DNA of 64,000 bases from contig NZ_PVZG01000007.1 in the NCBI RefSeq assembly GCF_003002065.1, positions 1 to 64,000 of the forward strand. Reading direction: 5' to 3'. This document shows positions 9,280 through 17,191 of this stretch, piece by piece. The DNA comes from Pseudosporangium ferrugineum (GTDB lineage: Bacteria > Actinomycetota > Actinomycetes > Mycobacteriales > Micromonosporaceae). Positions within the stretch are counted from its first letter, which is position 1. Every line of letters begins with the position of its first letter. The notes beneath the pieces were generated by a model. The model was not told where the DNA came from and did no database searches. It was given only the letters and a program-made list of their open reading frames with translations. Both the position numbers and the translations under genes were made by a program.

Positions 9280-9723
9280 TCAGTAGGTCCTGCGCATGAC
9301 GGCACGGACCGGCATGTTGCTGCCGTTGAGAACGACCTGCATGGCGCGACGGGTGTCGCGGTCCACGATGATGGGGGCGAAAAGGTTCGCGGTGGTCTCG
9401 TTGACGCCGGCGGTGATGACCACCATGACCAGCAGGCGGTCCGGGTCCTTGGTGTTGAGGGCCGCCAGGACGTCGTTCTCGATCTCCGGAGCGTAATCCG
9501 GGAAGAACGGCTCGGGCGGTGCCACCAGGAACCGCAGGTTCGGGTCCTTGATGGACGTGAACGCGAAGAGGAGGCCCTCCTCGTTGAGCCGGACCAGCAC
9601 GAATTGCCGGTGCGCCGGGAAGCCCGGCATAGGCACGGCCATGTCGATGATCGGCATGTCCAGCGCGGTGTCGGTCATGGTTGCCCCAATCGGACGGGAC
9701 GCGGTGCGAGTACTCATGGTCAC
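9280..9723 (-). CDS. fliW: Flagellar assembly factor FliW (CsrA antagonist)
   Basis: 147 residues from the GTG at 9721-9723, which overlaps the flgL stop as GTGA. ATGs at 9715-9717 and 9676-9678 are alternatives, and the conserved part begins only near MPGFPAHRQFVLVRL. The family motif PPEPFFPDYAPEI is intact. FliW binds both flagellin and CsrA, so free flagellin releases CsrA and shuts down flagellin translation. Order flgL-fliW-csrA matches Bacillus. Start confidence is moderate; identity is high. Confidence 0.92.
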   Translation of the reverse strand: MTMSTRTASRPIGATMTDTALDMPIIDMAVPMPGFPAHRQFVLVRLNEEGLLFAFTSIKDPNLRFLVAPPEPFFPDYAPEIENDVLAALNTKDPDRLLVMVVITAGVNETTANLFAPIIVDRDTRRAMQVVLNGSNMPVRAVMRRTY

Positions 9724-10637
9724 CTCAGGAAATCGATGAGCGAGGGCTGGACCACCTTGGCCCCGGCGGCCAGGGCGGCCTGGTACGAGGTCTGCTGAAG
9801 CTGCATTTCCATGATGGTTTTCGGCAGATCGATGTCCTCGATGTCGGACAGCTGCGACGTCACGGACAACAACCGGTCCTGCGCGGATTCCTTCATCTGC
9901 GTGATCCGATTGTATCGAGATCCGACCTCCGCAATGGCCGATTTCAGGTTGTTCCCCGCCTTGTCCAGTTCCTGGAGGTCGGTCGTGAGTTTCGCGCTGT
10001 CGCCGGCCCGAACGCTCGCGGAAATGTTCTCCAAAACCTTGAACAAACCCGTGGTGTCGTCACCGAATGCCTCCGGGCCGGTGAGGTCCACGCGCACTTT
10101 CACACCCGAGCCGACGGTACGGGACACGCTGGTGGTCGAGGCGTTGTTCGGGTCGTACGCATTGCCGGTGAAGACGCCGTTCTGGTCGTACGCGACCGGG
10201 TCGGGCGTGTTGCCGCCGAAGACCGGACGGTCCAGGTACCGGGTGTTGGCGTACGAGATCAGTCCACTGCGGACCTGGTCGATCTCCTGGGCGAGCGCCT
10301 CGCTGGCCTGCACGCCGTTCGTTTGCAGGTTCATCGCTTGCACGGTGAGGTCGCGGGCCCGGTTGACCAGGCTGGACGCGCTGGTGAGCGTGTCCTCCAG
10401 GGTGCCCATCCAGCCGAGGCCGTCGTCGGCGTTGCGGGTGTACTGCTCGCTCGTGCGGGTCTCGCTGCGTAGCTGCAGCGCGGAGACCGTGCCGGCCGGC
10501 GAGTCGGACGGCCGGTTGATCTGCTTGCCGCTGGACAGCTGATCCTGGAGCTGGCCGCCCTTGGCCAGGTTGCGCTGAAGGTTCGCCAGCACCCGGGTGT
10601 GGATGCTGCGCTCGGTGACCCTGCCGCCGCCAATCAT
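9720..10637 (-). CDS. flgL: Flagellar hook-associated protein 3 FlgL
   Basis: 305 residues. AAGGAG precedes the ATG. It has the flagellin-like N-terminal helix (VTERSIHTRVLANLQRNL, with SSGKQINRPSDSPAG) and C-terminal helix (QQTSYQAALAAGAKV). FlgL forms the junction ring between hook-filament adaptor FlgK and flagellin. It starts 11 bases after the flgK stop. Confidence 0.95.
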   Translation of the reverse strand: MIGGGRVTERSIHTRVLANLQRNLAKGGQLQDQLSSGKQINRPSDSPAGTVSALQLRSETRTSEQYTRNADDGLGWMGTLEDTLTSASSLVNRARDLTVQAMNLQTNGVQASEALAQEIDQVRSGLISYANTRYLDRPVFGGNTPDPVAYDQNGVFTGNAYDPNNASTTSVSRTVGSGVKVRVDLTGPEAFGDDTTGLFKVLENISASVRAGDSAKLTTDLQELDKAGNNLKSAIAEVGSRYNRITQMKESAQDRLLSVTSQLSDIEDIDLPKTIMEMQLQQTSYQAALAAGAKVVQPSLIDFLR

Positions 10638-10648
10638 GGTTCTACTCC

Positions 10649-12031
10649 TTACCTTCCGACCAGACCGGTGCGGTTGATGAGCTGGTCGAGCATCGAATCG
10701 ATCGTGGTCAGAACGCGGGACGCGGCCTCGTAGCCCCGCTGGTACGTGAGCAGGTTCGTCATCTCCTCGTCGAGGTTGACGCCGGCCTCGCCCTCGCGGG
10801 CGGCGTCCACCTGCTCGGTCACGACGGCCTGGATCTCGGCGCGCCGGGCGGAGCCCTGCGAGGCGACCCCGAGCCGGCCGATCATGCCCTGGTACTCGCG
10901 GTCCGGGCCGGTCGCCGAGTCACCGATGTCGGCGATCGCGTCGGCCACGGAGTTGTCGCGGGTCCCGGCGGTGGCCGACACCGCCACCTTGTCGGGGTCC
11001 TTGATGAGGACCTTGATGGTGCCCGCGGTGGTGCCGCTGAAGAAGTTGAGCCCGGTGCTGCCGTCGGCGCTGAAACCGTTGGCGTGCTTGGCGTTCACCG
11101 AATCGACCAGGTTCTTGGCGACCGAGTCGAGGTCGTCCGACAGGTTCGGGATGATGGTCGTCATCGTGTCGATGGCCGAGCCCACCCGGCCGCCGGCCTG
11201 GGCAGGCTGCTTGATGTCGACCCACTGCAGCCGGACCGGGTCGACTCCCTGGTCCTCGAGCCGGCTGGCGCCGACGAACTCCACGTCGCGCACCAGGGTG
11301 CCGCTGACCAGCGTCTGCCCGCCGATGAAGACGTCCAGGCCGCCGTTCTCGCGCTTCGCCGCGGTGGCGCCGGTGAGCTCGGCGAGCCGCATGGCCAGCA
11401 CGTCGCGCTGGTCCTGGAGCTCGTTCACGGTCAGCCCGGACGCACTCGCCTTGACGATGCTGTCGTTGAGCTGTGCCACCGACCGGGCCGTCGTGTTGAT
11501 CTCGTCCACGTACGCGCTCATCTGGGTCTCGTTCTGCTTCCACTGCCGCGCCAGCGCCTCGTGCGCGCCGTTGAGCTGATCGGCCACCGTGGAGCTCTGC
11601 TGGATGAGGGCGGAGCGGGGCGCCGCGAGTTGCGGGTTGTTGGCCACGTCGTTCCAGCTGCCCCACATGTCGCGCAGCTGGGCGGCAAGGGCGGTGTCAC
11701 CGGGCTCGGCGAAGGTGTCCTCGATCGCCACGTACGCCGTGCTCTGGCTCGACAGGTACGAGCTCGCGGCGTGTTCCGAGCGTCCCCGGTTCTCCAGGTA
11801 TTCGTCGCGCAGGCGCTGCACGGCGGTGACCGCCACGCCGGTGCCGAGGCCGTCGGTGCGGGCGTACATCGCCGCCGACAGCGAGCCGACCTGGGAGTTC
11901 ATGTTCACCCGCTGCCGGGTGTATCCCTCGGTGTTCGCGTTCGCGATGTTCTGACCGGCCACGTCCAGCCCGCGGCGTTGCGCGTACAACGAGGTCAATG
12001 CGGTGTTGATGCCGCCGAAGCTGCTGCCCAT
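10649..12031 (-). CDS. flgK: Flagellar hook-associated protein 1 FlgK
   Basis: 460 residues. N-terminal rod/hook motif (SLYAQRRGLDVAGQNIANANTEGYTRQ) and C-terminal motif (NLDEEMTNLLTYQRGYEAASRVL) are both intact, with a variable middle as usual. FlgK is the first hook-filament junction protein, exported through the flagellar system without a cleaved signal. The ATG overlaps the flgN stop as ATGA, so its translation is coupled to that of its probable chaperone. Confidence 0.96.
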   Translation of the reverse strand: MGSSFGGINTALTSLYAQRRGLDVAGQNIANANTEGYTRQRVNMNSQVGSLSAAMYARTDGLGTGVAVTAVQRLRDEYLENRGRSEHAASSYLSSQSTAYVAIEDTFAEPGDTALAAQLRDMWGSWNDVANNPQLAAPRSALIQQSSTVADQLNGAHEALARQWKQNETQMSAYVDEINTTARSVAQLNDSIVKASASGLTVNELQDQRDVLAMRLAELTGATAAKRENGGLDVFIGGQTLVSGTLVRDVEFVGASRLEDQGVDPVRLQWVDIKQPAQAGGRVGSAIDTMTTIIPNLSDDLDSVAKNLVDSVNAKHANGFSADGSTGLNFFSGTTAGTIKVLIKDPDKVAVSATAGTRDNSVADAIADIGDSATGPDREYQGMIGRLGVASQGSARRAEIQAVVTEQVDAAREGEAGVNLDEEMTNLLTYQRGYEAASRVLTTIDSMLDQLINRTGLVGR

Positions 12032-12516
12032 CAGATCGCCTCATCCACCAGACTGGGGCGGCGTACGCCGCCCGTGACGGTTTGGCCCTGCCGGCCATAC
12101 GTTTCCACGGTTCCGGCGAACGCGAGCATGGTTTCGCGAGCCGCCCGCTGTCCCGCGGTGAGCAGGTCGCGGTTGGTCTCGGCCATGGCGCTGATCTCGG
12201 ATGTCAGGGTGAGGAAGGCCTTGCGGTGCTGGTGCAGCAGGTCGGACCAGGGCGCCGGGGCGGCGTCCGCCAGCTCGCCCAGCGACGCCTCCACGTTGAG
12301 CCCCAGCTCCTGCGCGACCGCCTGGGCGTACGCGGCCCGCGCCACCTCGGTCTGCCGGATCTGGTCCAGCACCACTTCCACCTCGCGGGTGGCGTGCGCG
12401 AGCCAGCGGGAACGGTTCGAGGCGAGCAGCAACTGCTCCTCCTCCAGCTTGAACAGCAACAGTTCCAGCAGCTCCCGGGAGCGCCACAGGACGCTGGACA
12501 GGTCGGTCAGGCTCAC
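12031..12516 (-). CDS. flgN: FlgN-like chaperone for hook-associated proteins
   Basis: 161 residues, largely helical (LTDLSSVLWRSRELLELLLFKLEEEQLLL), with the FlgN family pattern of an N-terminal helix pair and an amphipathic C-terminal helix. I place the start at the GTG 12514-12516, which has GGAGGA at correct spacing. A longer frame back to a TTG at 12573 would begin inside the promoter -10 at 12564-12571 and is therefore unlikely. FlgN holds FlgK and FlgL unfolded for export, and it is coupled to flgK by an ATGA overlap. First gene of the minus-strand operon. Confidence 0.8.
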   Translation of the reverse strand: MSLTDLSSVLWRSRELLELLLFKLEEEQLLLASNRSRWLAHATREVEVVLDQIRQTEVARAAYAQAVAQELGLNVEASLGELADAAPAPWSDLLHQHRKAFLTLTSEISAMAETNRDLLTAGQRAARETMLAFAGTVETYGRQGQTVTGGVRRPSLVDEAI

Positions 12517-12563
12517 CGGCTCCTCCGTCTTCACTCGCGAGGCGGATCTCCGCTTCACCGGAC

Positions 12564-12590
12564 CAGTCGGCAACCGATGGGTGTCCCTGA
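12564..12590 (-). promoter_or_regulatory. Sigma-28-type promoter of flgN-flgK-flgL-fliW-csrA-mcp
   Basis: On the minus strand TCAG (12590-12587), 15 bases, GCCGACTG (12571-12564), compared with the FliA/WhiG consensus TAAA-N15-GCCGATAA. Transcription should start near 12557, giving a leader of about 40 bases before the flgN GTG. A GCAACCG half-repeat (12612-12606), preceded by GCACCGA, lies 15 bases further up. Confidence 0.75.
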
Positions 12591-12675
12591 GGGTTGACGC
12601 GGGCCCGGTTGCAGATCGGTGCCACGCAGGTTTCCGCGTTCGCCGGACATATCCCGAAGAAATCTCAAATACTGC

Positions 12676-12702
12676 TCAAGGCCGGCGGAGCCCGGCCGAT
12701 CA
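12676..12702 (+). promoter_or_regulatory. Sigma-28-type promoter of fliC
   Basis: TCAA (12676-12679), 15 bases, GCCGATCA (12695-12702): the best match in the window to TAAA-N15-GCCGATAA. The expected transcript start is near 12709, leaving a leader of about 60 bases. Confidence 0.82.
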
Positions 12703-12725
12703 CTAGTGGCGTAAGCAAATCGGCT

Positions 12726-12762
12726 CACGGACGGGCCGGCCAGAGACCCCACTCAAGGAGGA
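12726..12762 (+). promoter_or_regulatory. Candidate CsrA sites in the fliC leader
   Basis: Two GGA motifs in CsrA-like context: CACGGACG at 12726-12733 and CAAGGAGGA at 12754-12762, the second being the Shine-Dalgarno itself. Paired sites about 25-30 bases apart, with the downstream one on the ribosome site, are how CsrA represses hag in Bacillus. csrA and its antagonist fliW lie 3 kb away. Confidence 0.5.
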
Positions 12763-12769
12763 ACTTCAC

Positions 12770-13909
12770 ATGGGTCTTCGCATCAACCAGAACATCGCTG
12801 CCCAGAACGCCTACCGCAGCCTCTCGGTCTCCGACAACCAGATGTCGAAGTCGCTCGAGAAGCTGTCGTCGGGCTTCCGGATCAACCGGGCCGCGGACGA
12901 CGCCGCCGGCCTGGCGATCAGCGAGGGCCTGCGCAGCCAGGTCGGTGGCCTCAAGGTCGCCACCCGGAACGCACAGGACGGCGTCTCGGTCGTGCAGACC
13001 GCTGAGGGCGCTCTGAACGAGGTCCACTCCATCCTGCAGCGCATGCGTGACCTGGGCGTGCAGGCGGGTAACGACTCCAACAACGCCGACGCGCGGAGCA
13101 ACATCGCCACTGAGGTCTCCAGCCTCAAGGACGAGCTGACCCGCATCTCGCAGTCCACGAACTTCAACGGCAAGAAGCTGCTCGACGGCACCGCCGGCAC
13201 CATGAAGTTCCAGGTCGGCGCGGACGGCGACCCGAACAGCCAGATCTCGGTGGACCTGAGCACCGCCAACGTCAAGGCCGTCGCGGACGCCCTCGACACC
13301 AGCGGCACCGGCGCCATGTTCAAGGTCGACACCCCGACCTTGGTCACCGGTTCGCAGAAGTTCACCAACGGCACGGTCGACGTCGACGTGACGCTCGGCG
13401 CGGCCGGCACGTACAACACCGTTCAGGACGTCGCCGACGCCCTCAACAAGGACACCAACTTCCAGAAGACCTTCAACGCGCAGGTCAACTCGAAGAACGA
13501 ACTTGTCGTGACGTCGAAGACCGGAGGCACCGTCACCGGTGGTGTCGCCGCCACGGCGGCCGCACCGGGTACCGGTATCACCACGAACGGTACGGCGGTG
13601 ACCGGTGCGCTGGACTTCTCGACCGCGAACGGTGCGCAGAACGCCATCGACGTGATCGACCAGCAGATCGCCACCATCTCGACCGCTCGTGCGAGCCTCG
13701 GTGCCTACCAGAACCGGTTCGAGCACACCATCAACAACACCAACGTCGCCATCGAGAACCTGTCGGCGTCGGAGAGCCGGATCCGTGACACGGACATGGC
13801 TCAGGAGATGATGTCCTTCACCCGGTCGCAGATCCTGACCCAGGCCGGCACGGCGATGCTGTCCCAGGCCAACCAGTCGCAGCAGGGCGTCCTCTCCCTC
13901 CTGCGCTGA
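12770..13909 (+). CDS. fliC: Flagellin FliC
   Basis: 379 residues, ATG after AAGGAGGAAC. Conserved N-terminal D0/D1 (LRINQNIAAQNAYRSLSVSD, then LSSGFRINRAADDAAGLAISE) and C-terminal D1/D0 (NRFEHTINN, ESRIRDTDMAQEMMSFTR, ending LSLLR). The central part, about 145-290, is a modest variable domain with a Thr/Gly/Ala-rich stretch. It is filament subunit, exported by the type III apparatus and held in the cytoplasm by FliS and FliW. Transcribed alone: sigma-28-type promoter upstream, hairpin 8 bases after the stop. Confidence 0.97.
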   Translation: MGLRINQNIAAQNAYRSLSVSDNQMSKSLEKLSSGFRINRAADDAAGLAISEGLRSQVGGLKVATRNAQDGVSVVQTAEGALNEVHSILQRMRDLGVQAGNDSNNADARSNIATEVSSLKDELTRISQSTNFNGKKLLDGTAGTMKFQVGADGDPNSQISVDLSTANVKAVADALDTSGTGAMFKVDTPTLVTGSQKFTNGTVDVDVTLGAAGTYNTVQDVADALNKDTNFQKTFNAQVNSKNELVVTSKTGGTVTGGVAATAAAPGTGITTNGTAVTGALDFSTANGAQNAIDVIDQQIATISTARASLGAYQNRFEHTINNTNVAIENLSASESRIRDTDMAQEMMSFTRSQILTQAGTAMLSQANQSQQGVLSLLR

Positions 13910-13917
13910 CCCGGCGC

Positions 13918-13953
13918 GTGGTGATCCGCGCTCGTCGTAGCAAGGATCACCAC
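13918..13953 (+). terminator. Hairpin after fliC
   Basis: Perfect 10-base-pair inverted repeat (13918-13927 with 13944-13953) with a 16-base loop, 8 bases after the flagellin stop. There is no U-run, as is frequent at this GC, but the position fits a terminator or an mRNA 3'-end stabiliser. Confidence 0.6.
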
Positions 13954-13965
13954 TCCTGGAATGGC

Positions 13966-13992
13966 TCAGTCCACCGCACAGACAACCGAATA
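13966..13992 (+). promoter_or_regulatory. Sigma-28-type promoter of fliD-fliS
   Basis: TCAG (13966-13969), 15 bases, ACCGAATA (13985-13992), a 6/8 match to the -10 consensus. Expected start near 13999, about 60 bases above fliD. Confidence 0.65.
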
Positions 13993-13993
13993 G

Positions 13994-14025
13994 ACGGGCG
14001 GTCGGCGTCACTGCCGGCCGCCCGT
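13994..14025 (+). other. Hairpin overlapping the fliD transcript start
   Basis: A 13-base-pair inverted repeat with one G-U pair (13994-14006 with 14013-14025) and a six-base loop, followed by GTTCC-rich sequence. It could stop fliC read-through. Because it straddles the predicted fliD start, a full stem would form only in transcripts coming from upstream. Function unproven. Confidence 0.45.
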
Positions 14026-14059
14026 TCCGTTCCAGCCCGACCGACGGAGGGATCGCCTC

Positions 14060-15511
14060 ATGGCCAGCATTGACGGCCTCATCACCGGCATGAGCACCAC
14101 GGACACCATCAACCAGCTCATGAAGGTCGAGGCAGCCCCGCAGACGGCGCTCAAGGCCAAGATCACCACGGCGAACAAGGTCGTGTCCGCGTACCAGAGC
14201 GTGAACAGCCGGCTGTCCAGCATCGCCTCCGCGGCCAAGGCCGCGGGCAGCGCGGACACCTGGGGCGCCATGAAGGCCACCTCGAACTCGACCGCCGCCG
14301 TCGTCTCCGCCCAGTCGGGCGCGGCCGCGGGCTCGATGAGCTTCCGGGTGGAGAAGCTGGCCGCGACCCACGTGATGACGTTCGCCGCCGGTTCGGTCAC
14401 CTCGGCCACCGACGCGACGGGGTCGCCGGCGATCGCGGGCAGCACGTTCGACGTCACGCTCAACGACGGCACCACGAAACAGCTCACGCCGTCGGACAAG
14501 TCGCTGCAGGCCGTGGTCGCCGCCATCAACGGCGAGCAGAACGTGCCCTACAAGGCGGCCGCCGTGCAGATCGGGCCGGGCAAGTACACCCTGCAGCTCA
14601 CCGCGAAGGAGAGCGGCCAGACCGCCGCCGACAAGTTCGACACCGCCGGCGTGCCGACCGGGCTCAGCCTGGGCGCCGCCTCGATCACCGTGCAGGGCGG
14701 GGACGCCGAGCTGAAGGTCGGCACGACCAACCCGTACTCGATCACCTCCGCCACCAACACCTTCACCGGCGTGATGCCCGGGGTGACCGTCACGGCCACC
14801 AAGGCCCAGGCCGTCGACGAGTCCGTCACCGTCAACGTCGGCGCGGACGCCGACGGCATCGCCGCCAAGATCCAGGCGCTGGTCGACAACACCAACACCG
14901 CGCTCAGCGAGATCGCCTCCCAGAGCAAGATCAAGACTTCCGAGGTCGCGGCCGGCCCGCTGGTGGGCGACAGCGCCATCCGCAAGCTCAGCCAGGACCT
15001 CCTCGGCACGATCTCGTCCGGCGCCGCGGGCCTCGGCAAGAACGGCGTGACGGCCAGCTACAGCGAGGTCGGCGTCTCGGTCGACCGCAGCGGCAAGCTC
15101 ACCTTCGACAAGGCCAAGTTCATGGACGCGTACAACGCGGACCCGGCGCGTACGCAGAAGTTCTTCGACTCGTACACCGACAAGCCCGGCGGCGTCGCCG
15201 GCAAGTTCGAGCCGGGCTTCGACGTCGCCGTGGGCCTGGGCCGCAAGCTGGAGGCCGTCTCGCTGGTGGCCAGCGAGGGCGTGATCGACCCGACCGACCC
15301 CACCAAGGCGAAGCTGGGCACGATGCAGGCGCTCATCCAGCGCAACACCAGCTCGATCAAACTGCTCAACGACCAGGTCAGCGAGTGGGACATCCGGCTG
15401 GATCTGCGCAAGAGCGCCCTGGAGAAGCAGTTCTCCGGCCTCGAGGTCGCCCTCGGCAAGATGCAGCAGCAGTCCACCTGGCTGGCGGGTCAGCTCGCCG
15501 GCCTTGCCTGA
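14060..15511 (+). CDS. fliD: Flagellar filament cap protein FliD
   Basis: 483 residues, GGAGGG before the ATG. N-terminal FliD motif (IDGLITGMSTTDTINQLMKVE), a variable middle, and C-terminal coiled region ending in LEVALGKMQQQSTWLAGQLAGLA. FliD caps the growing filament and guides flagellin folding. First gene of fliD-fliS-orf. Confidence 0.95.
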   Translation: MASIDGLITGMSTTDTINQLMKVEAAPQTALKAKITTANKVVSAYQSVNSRLSSIASAAKAAGSADTWGAMKATSNSTAAVVSAQSGAAAGSMSFRVEKLAATHVMTFAAGSVTSATDATGSPAIAGSTFDVTLNDGTTKQLTPSDKSLQAVVAAINGEQNVPYKAAAVQIGPGKYTLQLTAKESGQTAADKFDTAGVPTGLSLGAASITVQGGDAELKVGTTNPYSITSATNTFTGVMPGVTVTATKAQAVDESVTVNVGADADGIAAKIQALVDNTNTALSEIASQSKIKTSEVAAGPLVGDSAIRKLSQDLLGTISSGAAGLGKNGVTASYSEVGVSVDRSGKLTFDKAKFMDAYNADPARTQKFFDSYTDKPGGVAGKFEPGFDVAVGLGRKLEAVSLVASEGVIDPTDPTKAKLGTMQALIQRNTSSIKLLNDQVSEWDIRLDLRKSALEKQFSGLEVALGKMQQQSTWLAGQLAGLA

Positions 15512-15528
15512 GCGGAGCCAGTCCTTCC

Positions 15529-15921
15529 ATGAACAACTCCTCACCGGCCATGCGGGCCCGCTACATCGCGGACTCCGTCGCCACGGCGTCGCCGGCCAAG
15601 CTGCTCCTGATGCTCTTCGACCGGCTCATCCTGGACCTCACCCGGGGGCAGGAGGCGCTCGAGGTGGGCAACCGGCCCGAGGCCAACACGCACCTCAAGC
15701 ACGCCCAGGACATCGTCACCGAGCTGCACGTGTCGCTGAACATGGACGCGTGGGAGGGCGCGACGGGCCTGGCCGCGATCTACACCTTCGCGGAGACCGA
15801 GCTGGTGAACGCGAACGTGCAGGGTGATGCCCCGAAGGTCGCCGCGATCCGGGGGCTCATGGAGCCGCTGCGCGACACCTGGCGTGAGGCGGCGATGGCT
15901 GTCGCGGCGGCAGAGGGCTGA
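15529..15921 (+). CDS. fliS: Flagellin export chaperone FliS
   Basis: 130 residues. Family start MRARYIADSVATASPAKLLLMLFDRLI (pattern Y..N.V.TA.P..LI.MLYDG) and helical remainder. FliS wraps the C-terminus of flagellin to stop early polymerisation. It lies 17 bases after fliD with only a weak ribosome site. Confidence 0.93.
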   Translation: MNNSSPAMRARYIADSVATASPAKLLLMLFDRLILDLTRGQEALEVGNRPEANTHLKHAQDIVTELHVSLNMDAWEGATGLAAIYTFAETELVNANVQGDAPKVAAIRGLMEPLRDTWREAAMAVAAAEG

Positions 15922-15927
15922 GACGTC

Positions 15928-16251
15928 ATGGCCGACGAGTGGCGGCAGGCGTGGATCGAGGCGCTCGACGAGCTGGAAGCGGACGTCGAGGCCGTCGAGC
16001 GGATGATCACGGAGGAACATCGCGCCCAGGAGCTGGCGACCGCGACGCCGTGGGAGCCGCCCTCGGGGATCGGCCCGCTGCCGCTGGACCTGCGGCCCCG
16101 CGCCGACTTCATCCTGACCCGGCAGCTGGAGGCCGCCAAGGCGGCCGCGATGGCGATCACCGCCAACCGCCGGCAGACCGCCTTCGCCGCACGGGTCGAG
16201 GTGGGCACGGCCGGCAAACAGGTTCCCACCTACATCGACTGCGCCATGTGA
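15928..16251 (+). CDS. Uncharacterised protein in the fliT position
   Basis: 107 residues, ATG 6 bases after the fliS stop. N-terminal half is acidic and helical (WIEALDELEADVEAVERMI), followed by a Pro-rich segment and another helix. I do not recognise the family. By position (third gene of fliD-fliS operons) and helical content it could replace FliT, the FliD chaperone, but no FliT motif is seen. A terminator follows. Confidence 0.7.
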   Translation: MADEWRQAWIEALDELEADVEAVERMITEEHRAQELATATPWEPPSGIGPLPLDLRPRADFILTRQLEAAKAAAMAITANRRQTAFAARVEVGTAGKQVPTYIDCAM

Positions 16252-16273
16252 CCCACGAGCAACACCCGGAGAG

Positions 16274-16300
16274 ACCCGGTACCCCGCGCGGGTGCCGGGT
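16274..16300 (+). terminator. Terminator of the fliD operon
   Basis: An 11-base-pair stem with one G-U pair (16274-16284 with 16290-16300), five-base loop, followed by TTCT, 22 bases after the last gene. Confidence 0.7.
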
Positions 16301-16308
16301 TTCTGCGT

Positions 16309-16326
16309 GCAACCGGGCAGCAACCG
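16309..16326 (+). promoter_or_regulatory. TcrA-box-like direct repeat upstream of flgB
   Basis: GCAACCG-GGCA-GCAACCG, two perfect heptamers with an 11-base period, ending 8 bases before the -35 of the flgB promoter. This equals the pattern GCA(A/C)CCG-N4-GCA(A/C)CCG that I remember as the binding box of the response regulator TcrA in Actinoplanes missouriensis. An activator touching sigma at this distance is plausible. Confidence 0.7.
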
Positions 16327-16334
16327 TTCCACGC

Positions 16335-16361
16335 TCAGCGGATCCGGCGACGGGCCGAAGC
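16335..16361 (+). promoter_or_regulatory. Sigma-28-type promoter of flgB-flgC-fliE-fliF-fliG-fliH-fliI
   Basis: TCAG (16335-16338), 15 bases, GCCGAAGC (16354-16361). Predicted start near 16368, about 70 bases above flgB. It lies directly downstream of the TcrA-like box. Confidence 0.75.
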
Positions 16362-16440
16362 GAAAGGTACGAGCAATGGATTGCCCGTACCCGCAAGCCA
16401 AGGACCGGCGCCCTCGCACCACTGGGAAGGAATCGCCGCC

Positions 16441-16788
16441 GTGTTCGATGACGTCGCATCGTCCTCGCTCCGCGTCGCAGTCGCCGGCCTGTCCGCCCGG
16501 CAGAACGCCATCGCCAACAACATCGCGAATATCGAGACCCCCGGCTACCGGGCTCGTAAGGTCAAGTTCGAGGAGGCGCTGAGCAGCGCCGTCGCTCACG
16601 GCCAGTCGCCCTCGACGGTCTCGCCGAGCGTGCAGAACTCGCTGGAGCCGACGCGCCTGAACGGCAACAACGTCAACCTGGACGAGGAGACGCTCGCACA
16701 CGTCGACACCACGATGCGCTACCAGCTGACGATCCGTGCCCTGGACGGCAAGTACGGACTCATCCGCGACGCGATCAAGGGGGCCTGA
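16441..16788 (+). CDS. flgB: Flagellar proximal rod protein FlgB
   Basis: 115 residues from a GTG preceded by AAGGAA; the frame above it lacks a site. Family motif SARQNAIANNIANIETPGYRA at about 18-38 and the C-terminal helix MRYQLTIRALDGKYGLIRDAI. FlgB joins FliE and FlgC in the proximal rod. First gene of the basal-body operon; flgC follows after 5 bases. Confidence 0.95.
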   Translation: MFDDVASSSLRVAVAGLSARQNAIANNIANIETPGYRARKVKFEEALSSAVAHGQSPSTVSPSVQNSLEPTRLNGNNVNLDEETLAHVDTTMRYQLTIRALDGKYGLIRDAIKGA

Positions 16789-16793
16789 ACCAG

Positions 16794-17189
16794 ATGAGCA
16801 CCTTCAACGCGATCGGCGTGGCCACCACCGGGGTCACCGTGTACCGCAAGTGGCTCGACGCGGTGTCGGACAACATCGCCAACATCGACAACGTCACCCG
16901 GACCTCCGAGAACGCCTTCCAGGCCCGTTACGTGGTGGCCCAGGAGGCGCAGGACGGCAACGGCGCCCAGGTCGGCGGGATCGCCTACGGCAGCGCCGAG
17001 GGCCGGCTCTCCTACGAGCCCGACAACCCGCTGGCCGACACCGAGGGCTACGTACGCCGCCCCGACATCGACCTCGGCACCCAGATGGCGCAGATGATGA
17101 TGGCGCAGCGGTCGTACCAGGCGAACCTGTCCGTGGTCGACCGGGCGCGCGACTCGTACCAGGCCGCGATCAACCTCGGGAAGGCCTGA
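16794..17189 (+). CDS. flgC: Flagellar proximal rod protein FlgC
   Basis: 131 residues. Motif VYRKWLDAVSDNIANIDNV near the N-terminus, where the usual NTT/TPG is replaced by DNVTRTSE, and C-terminal MMMAQRSYQANLSVVDRARD typical of rod proteins. It is 2 bases from fliE. Confidence 0.93.
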   Translation: MSTFNAIGVATTGVTVYRKWLDAVSDNIANIDNVTRTSENAFQARYVVAQEAQDGNGAQVGGIAYGSAEGRLSYEPDNPLADTEGYVRRPDIDLGTQMAQMMMAQRSYQANLSVVDRARDSYQAAINLGKA

Positions 17190-17191
17190 TC

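Noticed and set aside
12516..12573. Longer FlgN beginning at the TTG 12573
   Set aside because: It would begin within the -10 box (12564-12571), upstream of the predicted transcript start. The GTG at 12516 has a proper ribosome site.
12725..15544. A 939-codon open frame on the minus strand opposite fliC and fliD
   Set aside because: It mirrors two certain genes, its protein is a Gly/Arg/Val/Asp string with no domain, and it has no start signals. High GC makes such shadows normal.
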